Positions 25,753 to 35,110 of a DNA stretch of 64,000 nt are shown piece after piece. Each line of letters begins with the position of its first letter. Position 1 is the stretch's first letter. A program made the position numbers and the translations under genes. Origin of the DNA: Lacicoccus halitifaciens (lineage in GTDB: Bacteria; Bacillota; Bacilli; Staphylococcales; Salinicoccaceae); NCBI RefSeq assembly GCF_040544485.1, contig NZ_JBDZDV010000001.1, positions 434,001 through 498,000 on the forward strand. Reading direction: 5' to 3'. The notes under the pieces were generated by a model. That model had not been told where the DNA came from. It saw only the letters and a program-made list of their open reading frames with translations, and made no database searches.

Positions 25753-26877
25753 TTAATCTCCTTTAAAGAAGCGCTTGGTGCGGTCGAAGATGTTCTCCTG
25801 CTGCTCTTCGATCGTCTCCCCGCCTTCTTTCGCAAGTTCCCTGAAGAGTTCGACCTCTCTATTGGAAAGCTTCGTCGGGGTCACCACTTTGACAGTGATG
25901 AACTGGTCACCGTAACCGTAGCCGTGTACATTTTTGACGCCTTTCTCTTTAAGGCGGAAACGTTTGCCTGTCTGCGTACCCGCAGGTATCGTCAGCATGA
26001 CTTCGGAACTGATCGTCGGCACTTTCACTTCGTCACCGAGTGCAGCCTGCGCGAATGAAATCGGCAGTTCATAGTGGATGTCATCCCCGTCACGTGTGAA
26101 CCTTGAATCCGGCCTCACACGGAAGACGATGTAGAGGTCCCCCGCAGGCCCGCCGTTGATGCCCGGCTCACCTTTGCCGTGCAGTCGGATCTGCTGGCCG
26201 TTGTCCACGCCTTCAGGTACTGTAACTTCGATATCCACATCTTTAGTCACTGTACCTGCACCTTTACATTTGTTGCAAGGGTCCTTGATCTCCTGACCCG
26301 TACCCTGACATGTCGGACATGTACGTTCCGTCTGGATGCGTCCAAATGGTGTGTTCTGCTCGACAGCCACGCGTCCGGCGCCGCTGCACATGCTGCATGT
26401 GCTTTTAGATGTACCCGGCTTTGCGCCGTGGCCGTCACAGACATCACATGTGACTTCCTTTTTGATGGAAATGGTTTTGGTCACTCCGAATACGGCCTCT
26501 TCAAAATCGATGGTCATCGTATATTGGAGATCGTCACCCTTTCTCGGGGCATTCGGGTCCGCCTGGCGCCCGCCGCCGAAGAATGAGCTGAAAATATCTT
26601 CGAAACCGCCGAAGCCGCCTGCACCCTGGAAGCCGCCCCCGCCGCCAAACTGTGATTTCATGCCCTCATGGCCAAAGCGGTCATACTGGGCACGCTTATC
26701 TTCATCTGACAGGACTTCATAAGCCTCCGCGACTTCCTTGAACTTTTCGTCGGAACCTTCTTCCTGGTTGATGTCCGGGTGATACTTTTTTGATAATTTA
26801 CGATACGCTTTTTTGATCTCATCCTTCGACGCATTTTTCTCGACGCCAAGGATGTCATAATAGTCTCTTTTAGCCAT
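25753..26877 (-). CDS. dnaJ: Chaperone DnaJ
   Basis: Class A Hsp40 co-chaperone of 374 residues. The J domain has HPD at 33-35, followed by a Gly/Phe-rich linker (about 75-105). Four zinc-finger repeats are present: CDVCDGHG, CSMCSGAG, CPTCQGTG and CNKCKGAG. The substrate-binding C-terminal domains follow. It stimulates DnaK ATPase and delivers unfolded clients. A strong hairpin in the gap after dnaK may lower its expression relative to DnaK. Confidence 0.97.
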   Translation of the reverse strand: MAKRDYYDILGVEKNASKDEIKKAYRKLSKKYHPDINQEEGSDEKFKEVAEAYEVLSDEDKRAQYDRFGHEGMKSQFGGGGGFQGAGGFGGFEDIFSSFFGGGRQADPNAPRKGDDLQYTMTIDFEEAVFGVTKTISIKKEVTCDVCDGHGAKPGTSKSTCSMCSGAGRVAVEQNTPFGRIQTERTCPTCQGTGQEIKDPCNKCKGAGTVTKDVDIEVTVPEGVDNGQQIRLHGKGEPGINGGPAGDLYIVFRVRPDSRFTRDGDDIHYELPISFAQAALGDEVKVPTISSEVMLTIPAGTQTGKRFRLKEKGVKNVHGYGYGDQFITVKVVTPTKLSNREVELFRELAKEGGETIEEQQENIFDRTKRFFKGD

Positions 26878-26914
26878 CCGAATCTCCCTCCAACTTCCAA
26901 ATCATAACATTTAA

Positions 26915-26949
26915 AAAAGTCAAAGCCAAATGCATTGGCTTTGACTTTT
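26915..26949 (-). terminator. Hairpin terminator between dnaK and dnaJ
   Basis: A perfect 15 bp stem (26915-26929 with 26935-26949) is followed by TTTT-rich sequence on the minus strand, 10 bp after the dnaK stop. It looks like a full intrinsic terminator inside the heat-shock operon, so dnaJ would depend on read-through or an unseen promoter. Confidence 0.82.
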
Positions 26950-26958
26950 AATCAATGA

Positions 26959-28797
26959 TTATTTTTTATCTTTTTCGTCATCGACTTCTTTGAAATCAGC
27001 GTCAATCACATCGTCATCGCTTGATGTGCTGCTTTCGGTATTGCCGCCTTCTGCCTGCTGCTCCTGTGCCATCTGCTCATAAAGCTTCATGGACATGCCC
27101 TGCAGGATTTCTTCCAATGCAGACTTTTTGGCATTGATTTCATCCATGTCATTGCCTTCCAGGGCAGTTTTCAGTTCTTCTTTGGCATTCTCGGCTTTTT
27201 CCTTCTCATCTGCGTCAACCTTGTCGCCTAAGTCTTCAATAGTCTTATCAGTTGAGAAGATCAGCTGGTCTGCAGCGTTGCGCGTTTCAACTTCCTCGCG
27301 GCGCTTTTTATCCTCTTCAGCGTTCTCTTCGGCTTCTTTAACCATTCTGTCAATATCATCATCTGATAAGTTCGATGAGGACTGGATGGTGATCTTCTGT
27401 TCTTTTCCTGTTCCCTGATCTTTTGCTGTAACATTCACGATACCGTTCTTATCGATATCGAACGTCACTTCGATCTGAGGCACACCACGTGGTGCAGGTG
27501 GAATGTCAGTCAGCTGGAAACGGCCGAGTGTCTTGTTGTCGTTTGCCATCGGACGCTCACCCTGAAGCACATGGATGTCCACAGCCGGCTGGTTGTCTGC
27601 AGCTGTTGAGAACACTTCCGATTTGCTTGTCGGGATCGTCGTGTTTCTTTCGATGAGGGTCGTCATGACGTTGCCCATCGTCTCAATACCGAGTGATAAA
27701 GGCGTCACATCGAGAAGTACCACATCTTTTACATCTCCTGACAGCACACCGCCCTGGATCGCAGCACCCATGGCCACAACCTCATCAGGGTTCACACTGC
27801 GGTTCGGTTCTTTACCCAGTTCTTTTTTGATCGCTTCCTGTACAGCCGGGATTCTTGTGGAACCGCCGACAAGGATTACTTCATCGATCTCATCTTTGCT
27901 GAGTCCGGAATCTTTCACCGCTTGTCTTGTCGGGTCCATGGCACGTTTTACAAGATCATCTGACAGTTCTTCGAATTTTGCACGTGTCAGCGTCATTTCG
28001 AGGTGGAGTGGGCCCGCATCGCCTGCTGAGATGAACGGCAGTGAAATCTGTGTTGATGATACACCTGATAAATCTTTTTTCGCTTTCTCCGCTGCATCTT
28101 TCAGACGCTGCATCGCCATCTTGTCGTTTGACAGGTCGATGCCGTTTTCTTTTTTGAACGCATCCACAAGATGATCGATGATGACATCGTCAAAGTCGTC
28201 ACCGCCGAGTCTGTTGTCGCCTGCAGTGGCAAGGACATCAAACACGCCGTCCCCGAGTTCAAGGATGGAAACGTCAAACGTTCCGCCGCCAAGGTCGAAA
28301 ACAAGCACTTTCTGATCTTCGTCCTGCTTATCGAGACCGTAAGCGAGTGCTGCTGCAGTCGGCTCGTTGATGATCCTTTCGACTTCAAGACCGGCAATTC
28401 TGCCCGCATCCTTAGTCGCCTGGCGTTCGGAGTCATTGAAGTAGGCCGGAACTGTTATGACAGCCTTCTCCACTTTTTCGCCCAGGTAGCTTTCGGCAGT
28501 CTCCTTCAGGTTTTGAAGGATCATCGCAGAGATTTCCTGAGGTGTGTATTCTTTTCCGCCGACCTTCTCTTTATGGTCGGTGCCCATATGCCTTTTGATT
28601 GACATAACAGTGTCAGGGTTTGTGATCGCCTGACGCTTCGCGACTTCCCCGACTTGTCTTTCACCGTTTTTAAATGAAACGACTGAAGGAGTTGTACGGT
28701 TGCCTTCAGCGTTTTGAATCACTTTAGCTTCTCCGCCTTCAAGGACGGATACTACTGAGTTTGTTGTACCAAGGTCAATACCAATAACTTTACTCAT
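26959..28797 (-). CDS. dnaK: Chaperone DnaK (Hsp70)
   Basis: ATP-driven chaperone of 612 residues. The nucleotide-binding domain opens with IGIDLGTTNS and has VFDLGGGTFDVSIL and VGGSTRIPAVQ. The hydrophobic linker VVLLDVTPLSLGIE joins it to the substrate domain, and the tail is acidic. The length is normal for staphylococci (about 610). It is encoded between grpE and the dnaK-dnaJ hairpin and is controlled by HrcA through the upstream CIRCE. Confidence 0.98.
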   Translation of the reverse strand: MSKVIGIDLGTTNSVVSVLEGGEAKVIQNAEGNRTTPSVVSFKNGERQVGEVAKRQAITNPDTVMSIKRHMGTDHKEKVGGKEYTPQEISAMILQNLKETAESYLGEKVEKAVITVPAYFNDSERQATKDAGRIAGLEVERIINEPTAAALAYGLDKQDEDQKVLVFDLGGGTFDVSILELGDGVFDVLATAGDNRLGGDDFDDVIIDHLVDAFKKENGIDLSNDKMAMQRLKDAAEKAKKDLSGVSSTQISLPFISAGDAGPLHLEMTLTRAKFEELSDDLVKRAMDPTRQAVKDSGLSKDEIDEVILVGGSTRIPAVQEAIKKELGKEPNRSVNPDEVVAMGAAIQGGVLSGDVKDVVLLDVTPLSLGIETMGNVMTTLIERNTTIPTSKSEVFSTAADNQPAVDIHVLQGERPMANDNKTLGRFQLTDIPPAPRGVPQIEVTFDIDKNGIVNVTAKDQGTGKEQKITIQSSSNLSDDDIDRMVKEAEENAEEDKKRREEVETRNAADQLIFSTDKTIEDLGDKVDADEKEKAENAKEELKTALEGNDMDEINAKKSALEEILQGMSMKLYEQMAQEQQAEGGNTESSTSSDDDVIDADFKEVDDEKDKK

Positions 28798-28851
28798 AAG
28801 AAACAGCCTCCAAATATATTAATTATTTATCTTTCAGTAAAACTGCACCGG

Positions 28852-29553
28852 TCATTCGCTGACTTTAACCATGGAAGCGCGGATGACGCGGTCTTTCAGC
28901 TGGTAGCCTTTTTGGAATTCTTCAAGGACGATGCCGGATTCTTCCTCTGAAGGTTCCGTCATCACTGCCTGATGGAAATTCGGGTCGAATTCCTTGCCCT
29001 CCGCTTCAATGACAGTGATATCACGCTTGTTGAAGATGTTCAGAAATTCGTTATATACCATTTCGACACCTTTTTTCAGTGAAGCGAATGAATCATTGTC
29101 ACCTTCGATCGCCATCGCCCGCTCGAGGTTATCCAGTACAGGGAGAAGATCTTCTGCGAACTTCTGATCTTTGTATTTATTGTTGAGATCGATTTCCTGT
29201 CTGTTGCGGCGCTTGAAATTCTCAAATTCCGCGTAGAGCTTCAAATACTTCTCTTCGTACTCCTGGGCTTCCTGCTTCAGGCGCTCCAGCTCCTGCTGAT
29301 GTGAATCGGCTTCCTCTGCCGTTTCCTCTGAAACAGCACTGCTTTCCGGAACCGGTTCACTCTCGTCTTCTGCTGAATCCTGTTCATTATCGTTTTCCTG
29401 TTCCTCATCTGCCGGATCTTTTGAATGATCATCAAGGTCCTGTTTCTGCTCTTTTTCTTCCCCTGATGCATCTTCCTTCACTTCCTGCATCTGCTCTTTT
29501 TCTTCTTCCGTCAAATCATCTTTGACTTTTTGATTGTTGTCGTTGTCGAACAA
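28852..29553 (-). CDS. grpE: Nucleotide exchange factor GrpE
   Basis: DnaK nucleotide exchange factor of about 233 residues. The long N-terminal part (to about residue 85) is very acidic and probably disordered, then come the dimerising coiled coil and the beta wing with GKEFDPNFHQAVM. The start is uncertain. The TTG at 29553 follows the hrcA stop by one base and a GGAAG by eight. An ATG at 29592 would overlap hrcA by 38 bases and lacks a ribosome site. The acidic extension is longer than in most mesophiles, consistent with halotolerance. Confidence 0.9.
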   Translation of the reverse strand: MFDNDNNQKVKDDLTEEEKEQMQEVKEDASGEEKEQKQDLDDHSKDPADEEQENDNEQDSAEDESEPVPESSAVSEETAEEADSHQQELERLKQEAQEYEEKYLKLYAEFENFKRRNRQEIDLNNKYKDQKFAEDLLPVLDNLERAMAIEGDNDSFASLKKGVEMVYNEFLNIFNKRDITVIEAEGKEFDPNFHQAVMTEPSEEESGIVLEEFQKGYQLKDRVIRASMVKVSE

Positions 29554-29554
29554 A

Positions 29555-30541
29555 TCATTCACTTCCTTTTGTGCTCTGATTATTAATCGCATGTAACAAT
29601 TTTATGACTTTCTTATAGCCCATCATCTCAGGGCCTATAATCATAAGATTTCCATCAAAACCGGCTAACTTGAAGTTTGTTGTGATGATCGAGATTGAAT
29701 GATAATCTTCAGGCAATTCATCACCAAGATATATATCCACTCCGTCACTGTCAGTGACATCGATGATGCTGTCCAGCTGCTTGGCCTCCAGGTCATCATA
29801 CAAAGCCCGCAGGGTGTCTGTGTCTTCGCTGATCTGCTGGATCAGATGGTTGAATCCGGAGTAGCCGCTGAATTTCCTCGGCTGGTCGAGATCTTCCCTG
29901 ATGTGATCGGCGACACTGTTCACTGTGTATTCAAGCGCAGTGTTCTTCAATGACGTCCGGAGCAGTTCCGAAAGGTCCTGCAACGGCGTATCCATGATGA
30001 TCTGATTGAAATAGTTGGTGAGAATCTTCAATGTTTCAAGTGATACATTGTAATCCATTTTTACGGGTATTTCCTTGATATTACCCGAATCGAGAACTAT
30101 GATTACAAGCAGTATGCCTTCATTCAATGGAGTGAAATAAATACCCTTGACTGTTTCATCTTTACCAGTAAATGATACGCCAGTCAAATAATTGGTCAGT
30201 GCACTGATTTTTTCAGCAGTGCTTTTTGATAAATCTTCAGGATTGTGATGACTTTTCAAATTAAGGTGAATCTGTTCCGACTGTGATTTCTCATCCAGCT
30301 TTTCGCTCAATTTCCCAATGTAGAACTTGAGTGCTTCTCTGGAAGGTATTCTGCCTGCCGATGTATGCGGTTTTGTCAAAAAGCCCATTGCTTCAAGCTT
30401 AACCATTTCGTTTCTAACCGTAGCACTGGAAATATCGAGTTGATATTTTTGAATAATCTGCTTCGAACTAACGGGAACCATGGCGGCCAGAAATTCATCC
30501 ACAATTAAAAATAAGATGAGTTCTTGCCTTTTTGTAAGCAT
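29555..30541 (-). CDS. hrcA: Heat-inducible transcription repressor HrcA
   Basis: Repressor of class I heat-shock genes, 328 residues. The N-terminal winged helix (about 1-75, with ISSATVRNEMVKLEAMGFL) binds CIRCE, and the C-terminal HrcA domain follows. The ATG at 30541 has GAGGTG six bases upstream; a longer frame would begin inside the CIRCE itself. It is the first gene of hrcA-grpE-dnaK-dnaJ and represses its own operon; GroE helps keep it active. Confidence 0.96.
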   Translation of the reverse strand: MLTKRQELILFLIVDEFLAAMVPVSSKQIIQKYQLDISSATVRNEMVKLEAMGFLTKPHTSAGRIPSREALKFYIGKLSEKLDEKSQSEQIHLNLKSHHNPEDLSKSTAEKISALTNYLTGVSFTGKDETVKGIYFTPLNEGILLVIIVLDSGNIKEIPVKMDYNVSLETLKILTNYFNQIIMDTPLQDLSELLRTSLKNTALEYTVNSVADHIREDLDQPRKFSGYSGFNHLIQQISEDTDTLRALYDDLEAKQLDSIIDVTDSDGVDIYLGDELPEDYHSISIITTNFKLAGFDGNLMIIGPEMMGYKKVIKLLHAINNQSTKGSE

Positions 30542-30554
30542 TGACTTCACCTCT

Positions 30555-30581
30555 TTAGCACTCTCTATCATCGAGTGCTAA
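30555..30581 (-). promoter_or_regulatory. CIRCE operator
   Basis: A perfect inverted repeat TTAGCACTC - 9 bp - GAGTGCTAA, identical to the canonical CIRCE. It lies between the hrcA promoter and start codon. Confidence 0.98.
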
Positions 30582-30585
30582 ATAT

Positions 30586-30614
30586 AATTTATCAAATTGG
30601 TCAAAGTATGTCAA
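30586..30614 (-). promoter_or_regulatory. hrcA operon promoter
   Basis: On the minus strand TTGACA (30609-30614) and TAAATT (30586-30591) are separated by 17 bp. Transcription would start at about the CIRCE, so HrcA binding blocks initiation. Confidence 0.75.
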
Positions 30615-30629
30615 TTGATTGTGCTCATT

Positions 30630-31748
30630 TTATGATGACTTTAAAAATGCAATGAACACTTCATTGCCGACCATCCTGCCGGAATCGGTCAAGGCGATAT
30701 GACGGCCGTCGTCCTTGATCCATTTTTTATCTTTCAGGAAAGATAACTCATCTTTATAATATTCATCCATGCCGACACCGTATTTGTCCCTGAAACGTTT
30801 TTTGGAGACACCTTCGGTCATTCTGAGGCCGAGGAACATTTCCTCTTCGATCTTCTCGGTTTCAGAAAGCAGGATGGTTTCTTTGACGGCCGAATGATTC
30901 TCATTCATCGATTTGATATAGTGCGGGACAGGTTTGACATTATAGTAACGTTCATTATTGATGTAGCCGTGCGCCCCCGCGCCGACACCGTAATAATTGT
31001 CATTGCGCCAGTACGTCTTATTATGCTCTGATTCATACTTCCGTTCTGCGAAATTGGAGATTTCATACTGCGGATAACCGAGTGCCTGCAGCCCGTCCAT
31101 CACATGGATGTATTTCTCCGCTTCCTTGTTGTCGTCGTCGATCTTCAGTCTGCCTTTTTTAATCTCATTATAGAAGACTGTATGCGGTTCTATGATCAGC
31201 GAATACCATGAAATATGCTTCGGCTTCAATTCCTCCACGTATTTGAGGCTTGTATCAATGTCATTGAAGGTCTCCCCCGGCAGGTTGTACATGAGGTCCA
31301 TGGAATAATTTGAAAGCCCGATCTTCTCCAGATGATCGATGCTCCTGAAGATATCATTGAAGTCATGGCTTCTGTTCAGCACCTTCAATATATCGTCATT
31401 GAAGGACTGGACCCCGAGACTCACCCTGTTGACGCCGTAATTCTTCAACAGGTCCAGTTTCCCGGTCGTCACTTCGTCGGGATTCGCCTCAAAAGTATAT
31501 TCTCCGGAAACCGTGAAATTTTCCGAGATGAATCCGAGCAGGCGCTCGAGCTGCGCCTCACTCAATGCTGTCGGAGTGCCTCCCCCCACATAAACCGTTT
31601 TGAAATCTTTATGTTCCAGTGTCTTCATTTCCATGATCAATGCGTCTATATAATCGTCAACCGGCTGGTTTTTGATGAGCACTTTCGTAAAGTCGCAATA
31701 AGTGCATATCCGGTTGCAGAATGGAATATGAATATACAAGCTTTTCAT
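30630..31748 (-). CDS. hemW: Radical SAM haem chaperone HemW-like
   Basis: Radical-SAM protein of 372 residues. The cluster motif is C11-x3-C15-x2-C18 (CNRICTYC), followed by GGGTPTAL and the HemN C-terminal domain. Although often annotated as coproporphyrinogen oxidase, proteins of this branch (no fourth cysteine of HemN, located between lepA and hrcA) bind haem and act as haem chaperones. The start at 31748 (MKSLYIHIPF) is the family start. Confidence 0.92.
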   Translation of the reverse strand: MKSLYIHIPFCNRICTYCDFTKVLIKNQPVDDYIDALIMEMKTLEHKDFKTVYVGGGTPTALSEAQLERLLGFISENFTVSGEYTFEANPDEVTTGKLDLLKNYGVNRVSLGVQSFNDDILKVLNRSHDFNDIFRSIDHLEKIGLSNYSMDLMYNLPGETFNDIDTSLKYVEELKPKHISWYSLIIEPHTVFYNEIKKGRLKIDDDNKEAEKYIHVMDGLQALGYPQYEISNFAERKYESEHNKTYWRNDNYYGVGAGAHGYINNERYYNVKPVPHYIKSMNENHSAVKETILLSETEKIEEEMFLGLRMTEGVSKKRFRDKYGVGMDEYYKDELSFLKDKKWIKDDGRHIALTDSGRMVGNEVFIAFLKSS

Positions 31749-31772
31749 TTTTACACGTCCTAACAAAATTAA

Positions 31773-31791
31773 AAGCCACAAAATGTGGCTT
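31773..31791 (-). terminator. Hairpin after lepA
   Basis: An AAGCCACA/TGTGGCTT stem with loop AAA follows the lepA stop, with a T-rich minus-strand tail (TTTTAATTTTG). It may be only partly efficient, since hemW begins 25 bp later. Confidence 0.65.
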
Positions 31792-31793
31792 CT

Positions 31794-33617
31794 TCAATCT
31801 TCATCCATTTTGAGCACCGACAGGAATGCCTCCTGCGGAATCTCCACAGAACCGACGGATTTCATCTTCTTTTTACCTTCTTTTTGCTTTTCAAGCAGCT
31901 TACGCTTACGGCTGATATCCCCGCCGTAACATTTGCTGAGTACGTTCTTGCCCATCGATTTGATATTTGTCCTTGAAATGATCTTCTGTCCGATCGCTGC
32001 CTGGACCGGCACTTCGAACTGCTGCCTCGGTATGAGCGTCTTCAGCTTATCAACGATATTTTTACCGCGTTCATATGCAAAATCCCGGTGGACGATGACG
32101 CTGAGGGCATCCACTTTTTCATTGTTCAATAAAATATCCATCTTGACGAGCTTGCTCTCGCGGTATCCTATGAGTTCATAATCGAAGGATGCATAGCCTT
32201 TCGTATTCGACTTCAGCATATCGAAGAAATCAAAGACGATCTCCGAAAGCGGTATTTCATAGATGATATTGACCCTGATGTCATCCAGATAGTCCATCGT
32301 GACGAAGTTGCCGCGCTTCTTCTGGCTGAGCTCCATCACCGCACCGACATAATCATTCGGGACCATGATCTGTGCTTTTACATAAGGTTCCTCGATCTTT
32401 TCGATCTTCTGGGGATCCGGCATCTGGGCAGGGTTGTCCACCTTCATGACAGAACCGTCCGTCATCGTGACTTCGTAGATGACCGATGGTGCGGTTGCAA
32501 TGAGGTCGATGCCGAACTCACGCTCTATCCTCTCCTGTATGATCTCCATATGCAGAAGGCCCAGGAAACCTGTCCTGAAGCCGAAACCGAGCGCCTGTGA
32601 CGTCTCAGGCTCGTACTGGAGGGAGGAATCGTTCAGCTCAAGCTTCTCGAAGGCTTCCCTCAAGTCGTTGTACTGGTTCGAATCTATCGGATACATTCCA
32701 CAGAAGACCATCGGGTTCATCTTCTTATAGCCGGCGAGCGGCTCGGCTGCCGGATTGTCTGCGTGGGTGATGGTATCCCCCACCCGTGAATCCCCGACAT
32801 TTTTGATTGAAGCGACGATATAACCCACATCGCCGACCGAGAGTTCCGAAACCGGCATCGGTTTCGGGGTGTTGATCCCGACTTCCGCAACCTCGAATGT
32901 TTTCCCCGTCGCCATCATCTTAATCTTATCCCCCGGCTTTACGACGCCCTCTTTGACCCGGATGGATGAGATGACCCCCCTGTACGGGTCGAACATCGAG
33001 TCGAATATCAGCGCCTTCAGAGGTGCCGTGACATCACCTTCCGGCGGCGGGACCATCTCGACGACCGCTTCCAAAATTTCTTCGATGCCGATATTCGACT
33101 TTGCGGACGCAAGGACCGCATCCTCCTTCGGAAGCCCGATGATATCTTCGACTTCCTGGGCGACACGCCCGGGATCTGCTGCCGGCAGATCAATCTTGTT
33201 GATGACAGGCAGCAGCTCAAGATCGTTGTCGAGCGCAAGATAGACGTTCGCGAGCGTCTGCGCCTCGATGCCCTGTGCAGCGTCCACGACAAGTATGGCA
33301 CCTTCACAGGCTGCAAGGGAGCGTGATACTTCATAAGTGAAGTCCACGTGACCCGGGGTGTCGATCAGGTGGAAGATGTAATCTTCGCCGTCTTTTGCCG
33401 TGTACTTCAGCTGAACTGCATTCAGTTTGATGGTGATGCCCCGTTCACGTTCCAGATCCATTGAATCCAGCAGCTGTTCCTTCATATCGCGGCCTGCCAC
33501 TGATTTTGTATTTTCCAGTATACGGTCAGCCAATGTGGACTTACCGTGATCTATATGGGCAATAATTGAAAAGTTCCTGATTTTCTCTTGTCTGGCCCTG
33601 CGTTCATTATCTGTCAT
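31794..33617 (-). CDS. lepA: Elongation factor 4 (LepA)
   Basis: Translational GTPase of 607 residues that back-translocates or remodels stalled ribosomes. The G1 motif AHIDHGKST is at about 20-28, DTPGH and NKID are present, and the C-terminal LepA-specific domain follows the EF-G-like domain V. There is no EF-G domain IV. Divergent from rpsT, the same arrangement as in Bacillus and Staphylococcus. Confidence 0.97.
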   Translation of the reverse strand: MTDNERRARQEKIRNFSIIAHIDHGKSTLADRILENTKSVAGRDMKEQLLDSMDLERERGITIKLNAVQLKYTAKDGEDYIFHLIDTPGHVDFTYEVSRSLAACEGAILVVDAAQGIEAQTLANVYLALDNDLELLPVINKIDLPAADPGRVAQEVEDIIGLPKEDAVLASAKSNIGIEEILEAVVEMVPPPEGDVTAPLKALIFDSMFDPYRGVISSIRVKEGVVKPGDKIKMMATGKTFEVAEVGINTPKPMPVSELSVGDVGYIVASIKNVGDSRVGDTITHADNPAAEPLAGYKKMNPMVFCGMYPIDSNQYNDLREAFEKLELNDSSLQYEPETSQALGFGFRTGFLGLLHMEIIQERIEREFGIDLIATAPSVIYEVTMTDGSVMKVDNPAQMPDPQKIEKIEEPYVKAQIMVPNDYVGAVMELSQKKRGNFVTMDYLDDIRVNIIYEIPLSEIVFDFFDMLKSNTKGYASFDYELIGYRESKLVKMDILLNNEKVDALSVIVHRDFAYERGKNIVDKLKTLIPRQQFEVPVQAAIGQKIISRTNIKSMGKNVLSKCYGGDISRKRKLLEKQKEGKKKMKSVGSVEIPQEAFLSVLKMDED

Positions 33618-33698
33618 TAGTACCCAACTTTCTGTTCAATCGAATGTCAATATTATATCAATGTTCCGCATTTTCTTCAATTCATTTCGGCTTGGTTA

Positions 33699-33727
33699 TT
33701 GCATCTTGCATGGTTGTTTGGTAAAAT
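33699..33727 (+). promoter_or_regulatory. rpsT promoter
   Basis: TTGCAT (33699-33704), 17 bp and TAAAAT (33722-33727) precede the rpsT start by about 50 bp. Confidence 0.72.
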
Positions 33728-33776
33728 ACATCTTGTTGCAATTAAAGTTGTACAACTAAATTGTGGAGGTGACGTT

Positions 33777-34022
33777 ATGCCTAATATTAAATCAGCAATC
33801 AAAAGAGTCAAATCAAGTCAAAAAGCTGAAGAATCAAACATTGCTCAAAAGAATGCCATGAGGACTGCAGTGAAACGCGCGGAAACTGCAAAATCCGAAA
33901 ATGCCGGGAATACTGACGAGCTTGTTTCATATGCTGTCAAGCAGGTGGACAAAGCTAACAAGAAAAACTTAATTCATTCTAATAAAGCATCACGTATGAA
34001 ATCAAAGTTAATGGCTAAATAA
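33777..34022 (+). CDS. rpsT: 30S ribosomal protein S20
   Basis: Basic helical ribosomal protein of 81 residues starting MPNIKSAIKRVKSSQKAEE, which binds 16S rRNA early in assembly. The ATG at 33777 follows GGAGGTG by six bases; the frame runs 26 codons upstream but lacks support. It is a single-gene plus-strand unit between lepA and holA, with promoter and terminator both recognisable. Confidence 0.97.
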   Translation: MPNIKSAIKRVKSSQKAEESNIAQKNAMRTAVKRAETAKSENAGNTDELVSYAVKQVDKANKKNLIHSNKASRMKSKLMAK

Positions 34023-34024
34023 AA

Positions 34025-34050
34025 CCTTCTTTTACAAGAAGGTTTTTTTT
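34025..34050. terminator. Terminator shared by rpsT and holA
   Basis: A CCTTCTT/AAGAAGG stem flanked by A and T runs lies between the convergent rpsT and holA. The T run is eight on the plus strand and shorter on the minus. Confidence 0.85.
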
Positions 34051-34054
34051 ATGC

Positions 34055-35017
34055 TCAAATTTCCATTATGAAAAGTTCAAAGAGTGTCTCACGGTCAAGG
34101 TAGCTGGATTTGAATTTATAATCCATATTGCGGCACATGACCATCTTCTCCTCCAGCTTATCCTGCCTGTGCTTCCTCGCTTCCCGCAGTGCAAGCTTCA
34201 CCCTGTACGGATGCACTTTAAGATGCTTCGCCATATAATCCTGTGCAAAACCTTCATTTGCCAGCAGCTTGACCTGGTACAGCAGCCTGAACTGGCTGAT
34301 GATCAGATGCAGCAGCTGGATCGGTTCGTTCTTCTGCAGGATGAGCTGCCTGACCAGGTGCACTGCCGCTTCCTTACGGCCGTTTAGGACGTGTTCGGTC
34401 AGCTGGAATATGTTCTGCTCCATGCTCATGCTCACCACTTCCGCAACATCACTCTCGGTGATCCTCCCCTCAGCATAAAGCAGGAGCTTTTCGAGCTCGC
34501 TTCTGACATTGCCATAGCTGATCCCCGTCCTCTCGAGGAACATGCCGAGTGCCGGCTCGTCGATATCCATGCCCTCGTCTTCCACCTGACTTCTTATGAA
34601 ATCCTTTATCTCAGGCTCCGTCATTTCCTTCACTTCTGTCACTGCGCCTTCTTTCAAGATGAGCTTGGTGATCTTTTTCCGCTTATCCAGCTGCTCATTG
34701 AACACTTTGAAGATCAGAAGGGTATCGTCATTCTTGTTCTTTATATAATCCAGAAATAAATCCATATTATGTTCAACATCACTTTTCACCTTGGCTCCGG
34801 TCAGTAAAAATGCATCATTCAGGATGATCGCTTTCCTGTCCGATAAGAAAGGGAGGGTCTGTGCTTCTTCAATGATGCTTTCCACGCTTGTCTCCCTGTA
34901 GTTCAATGATACCAGGCTGAATTCATCCACTTCGTCCAGATATTCCTTGGCAAGCTGCCCGGCCTCTTCTTCTATACGTATCGCATTCGTTCCATAAATC
35001 ACTTGTATAAGGTTCAT
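34055..35017 (-). CDS. holA: DNA polymerase III subunit delta
   Basis: Clamp-loader subunit of 320 residues that opens the beta clamp. It has an AAA+-like fold without a functional P-loop, preceded by an N-terminal IQVIYGTN strand. A C-terminal helical collar contains LLHLIISQFRLLYQVK. The ATG at 35017 lies eight bases after GGAG; a GTG at 35026 is in frame. The rpsT-holA-yqzM-comEC neighbourhood is conserved with B. subtilis. Confidence 0.94.
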   Translation of the reverse strand: MNLIQVIYGTNAIRIEEEAGQLAKEYLDEVDEFSLVSLNYRETSVESIIEEAQTLPFLSDRKAIILNDAFLLTGAKVKSDVEHNMDLFLDYIKNKNDDTLLIFKVFNEQLDKRKKITKLILKEGAVTEVKEMTEPEIKDFIRSQVEDEGMDIDEPALGMFLERTGISYGNVRSELEKLLLYAEGRITESDVAEVVSMSMEQNIFQLTEHVLNGRKEAAVHLVRQLILQKNEPIQLLHLIISQFRLLYQVKLLANEGFAQDYMAKHLKVHPYRVKLALREARKHRQDKLEEKMVMCRNMDYKFKSSYLDRETLFELFIMEI

Positions 35018-35110
35018 TCCGTTCACTCCGTATTAAATCATGAATCTATTATAGCTTTTATTCGTAAATTATCCTATAATAGATGATGAATAGTTTAGGG
35101 GGTTTTCTCA

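Noticed and set aside
26247..26447. His/Cys-rich minus-strand frame in dnaJ zinc-finger region
   Set aside because: It is a frame-shifted reading of the CxxCxGxG repeats in dnaJ, not a separate metal-binding protein.
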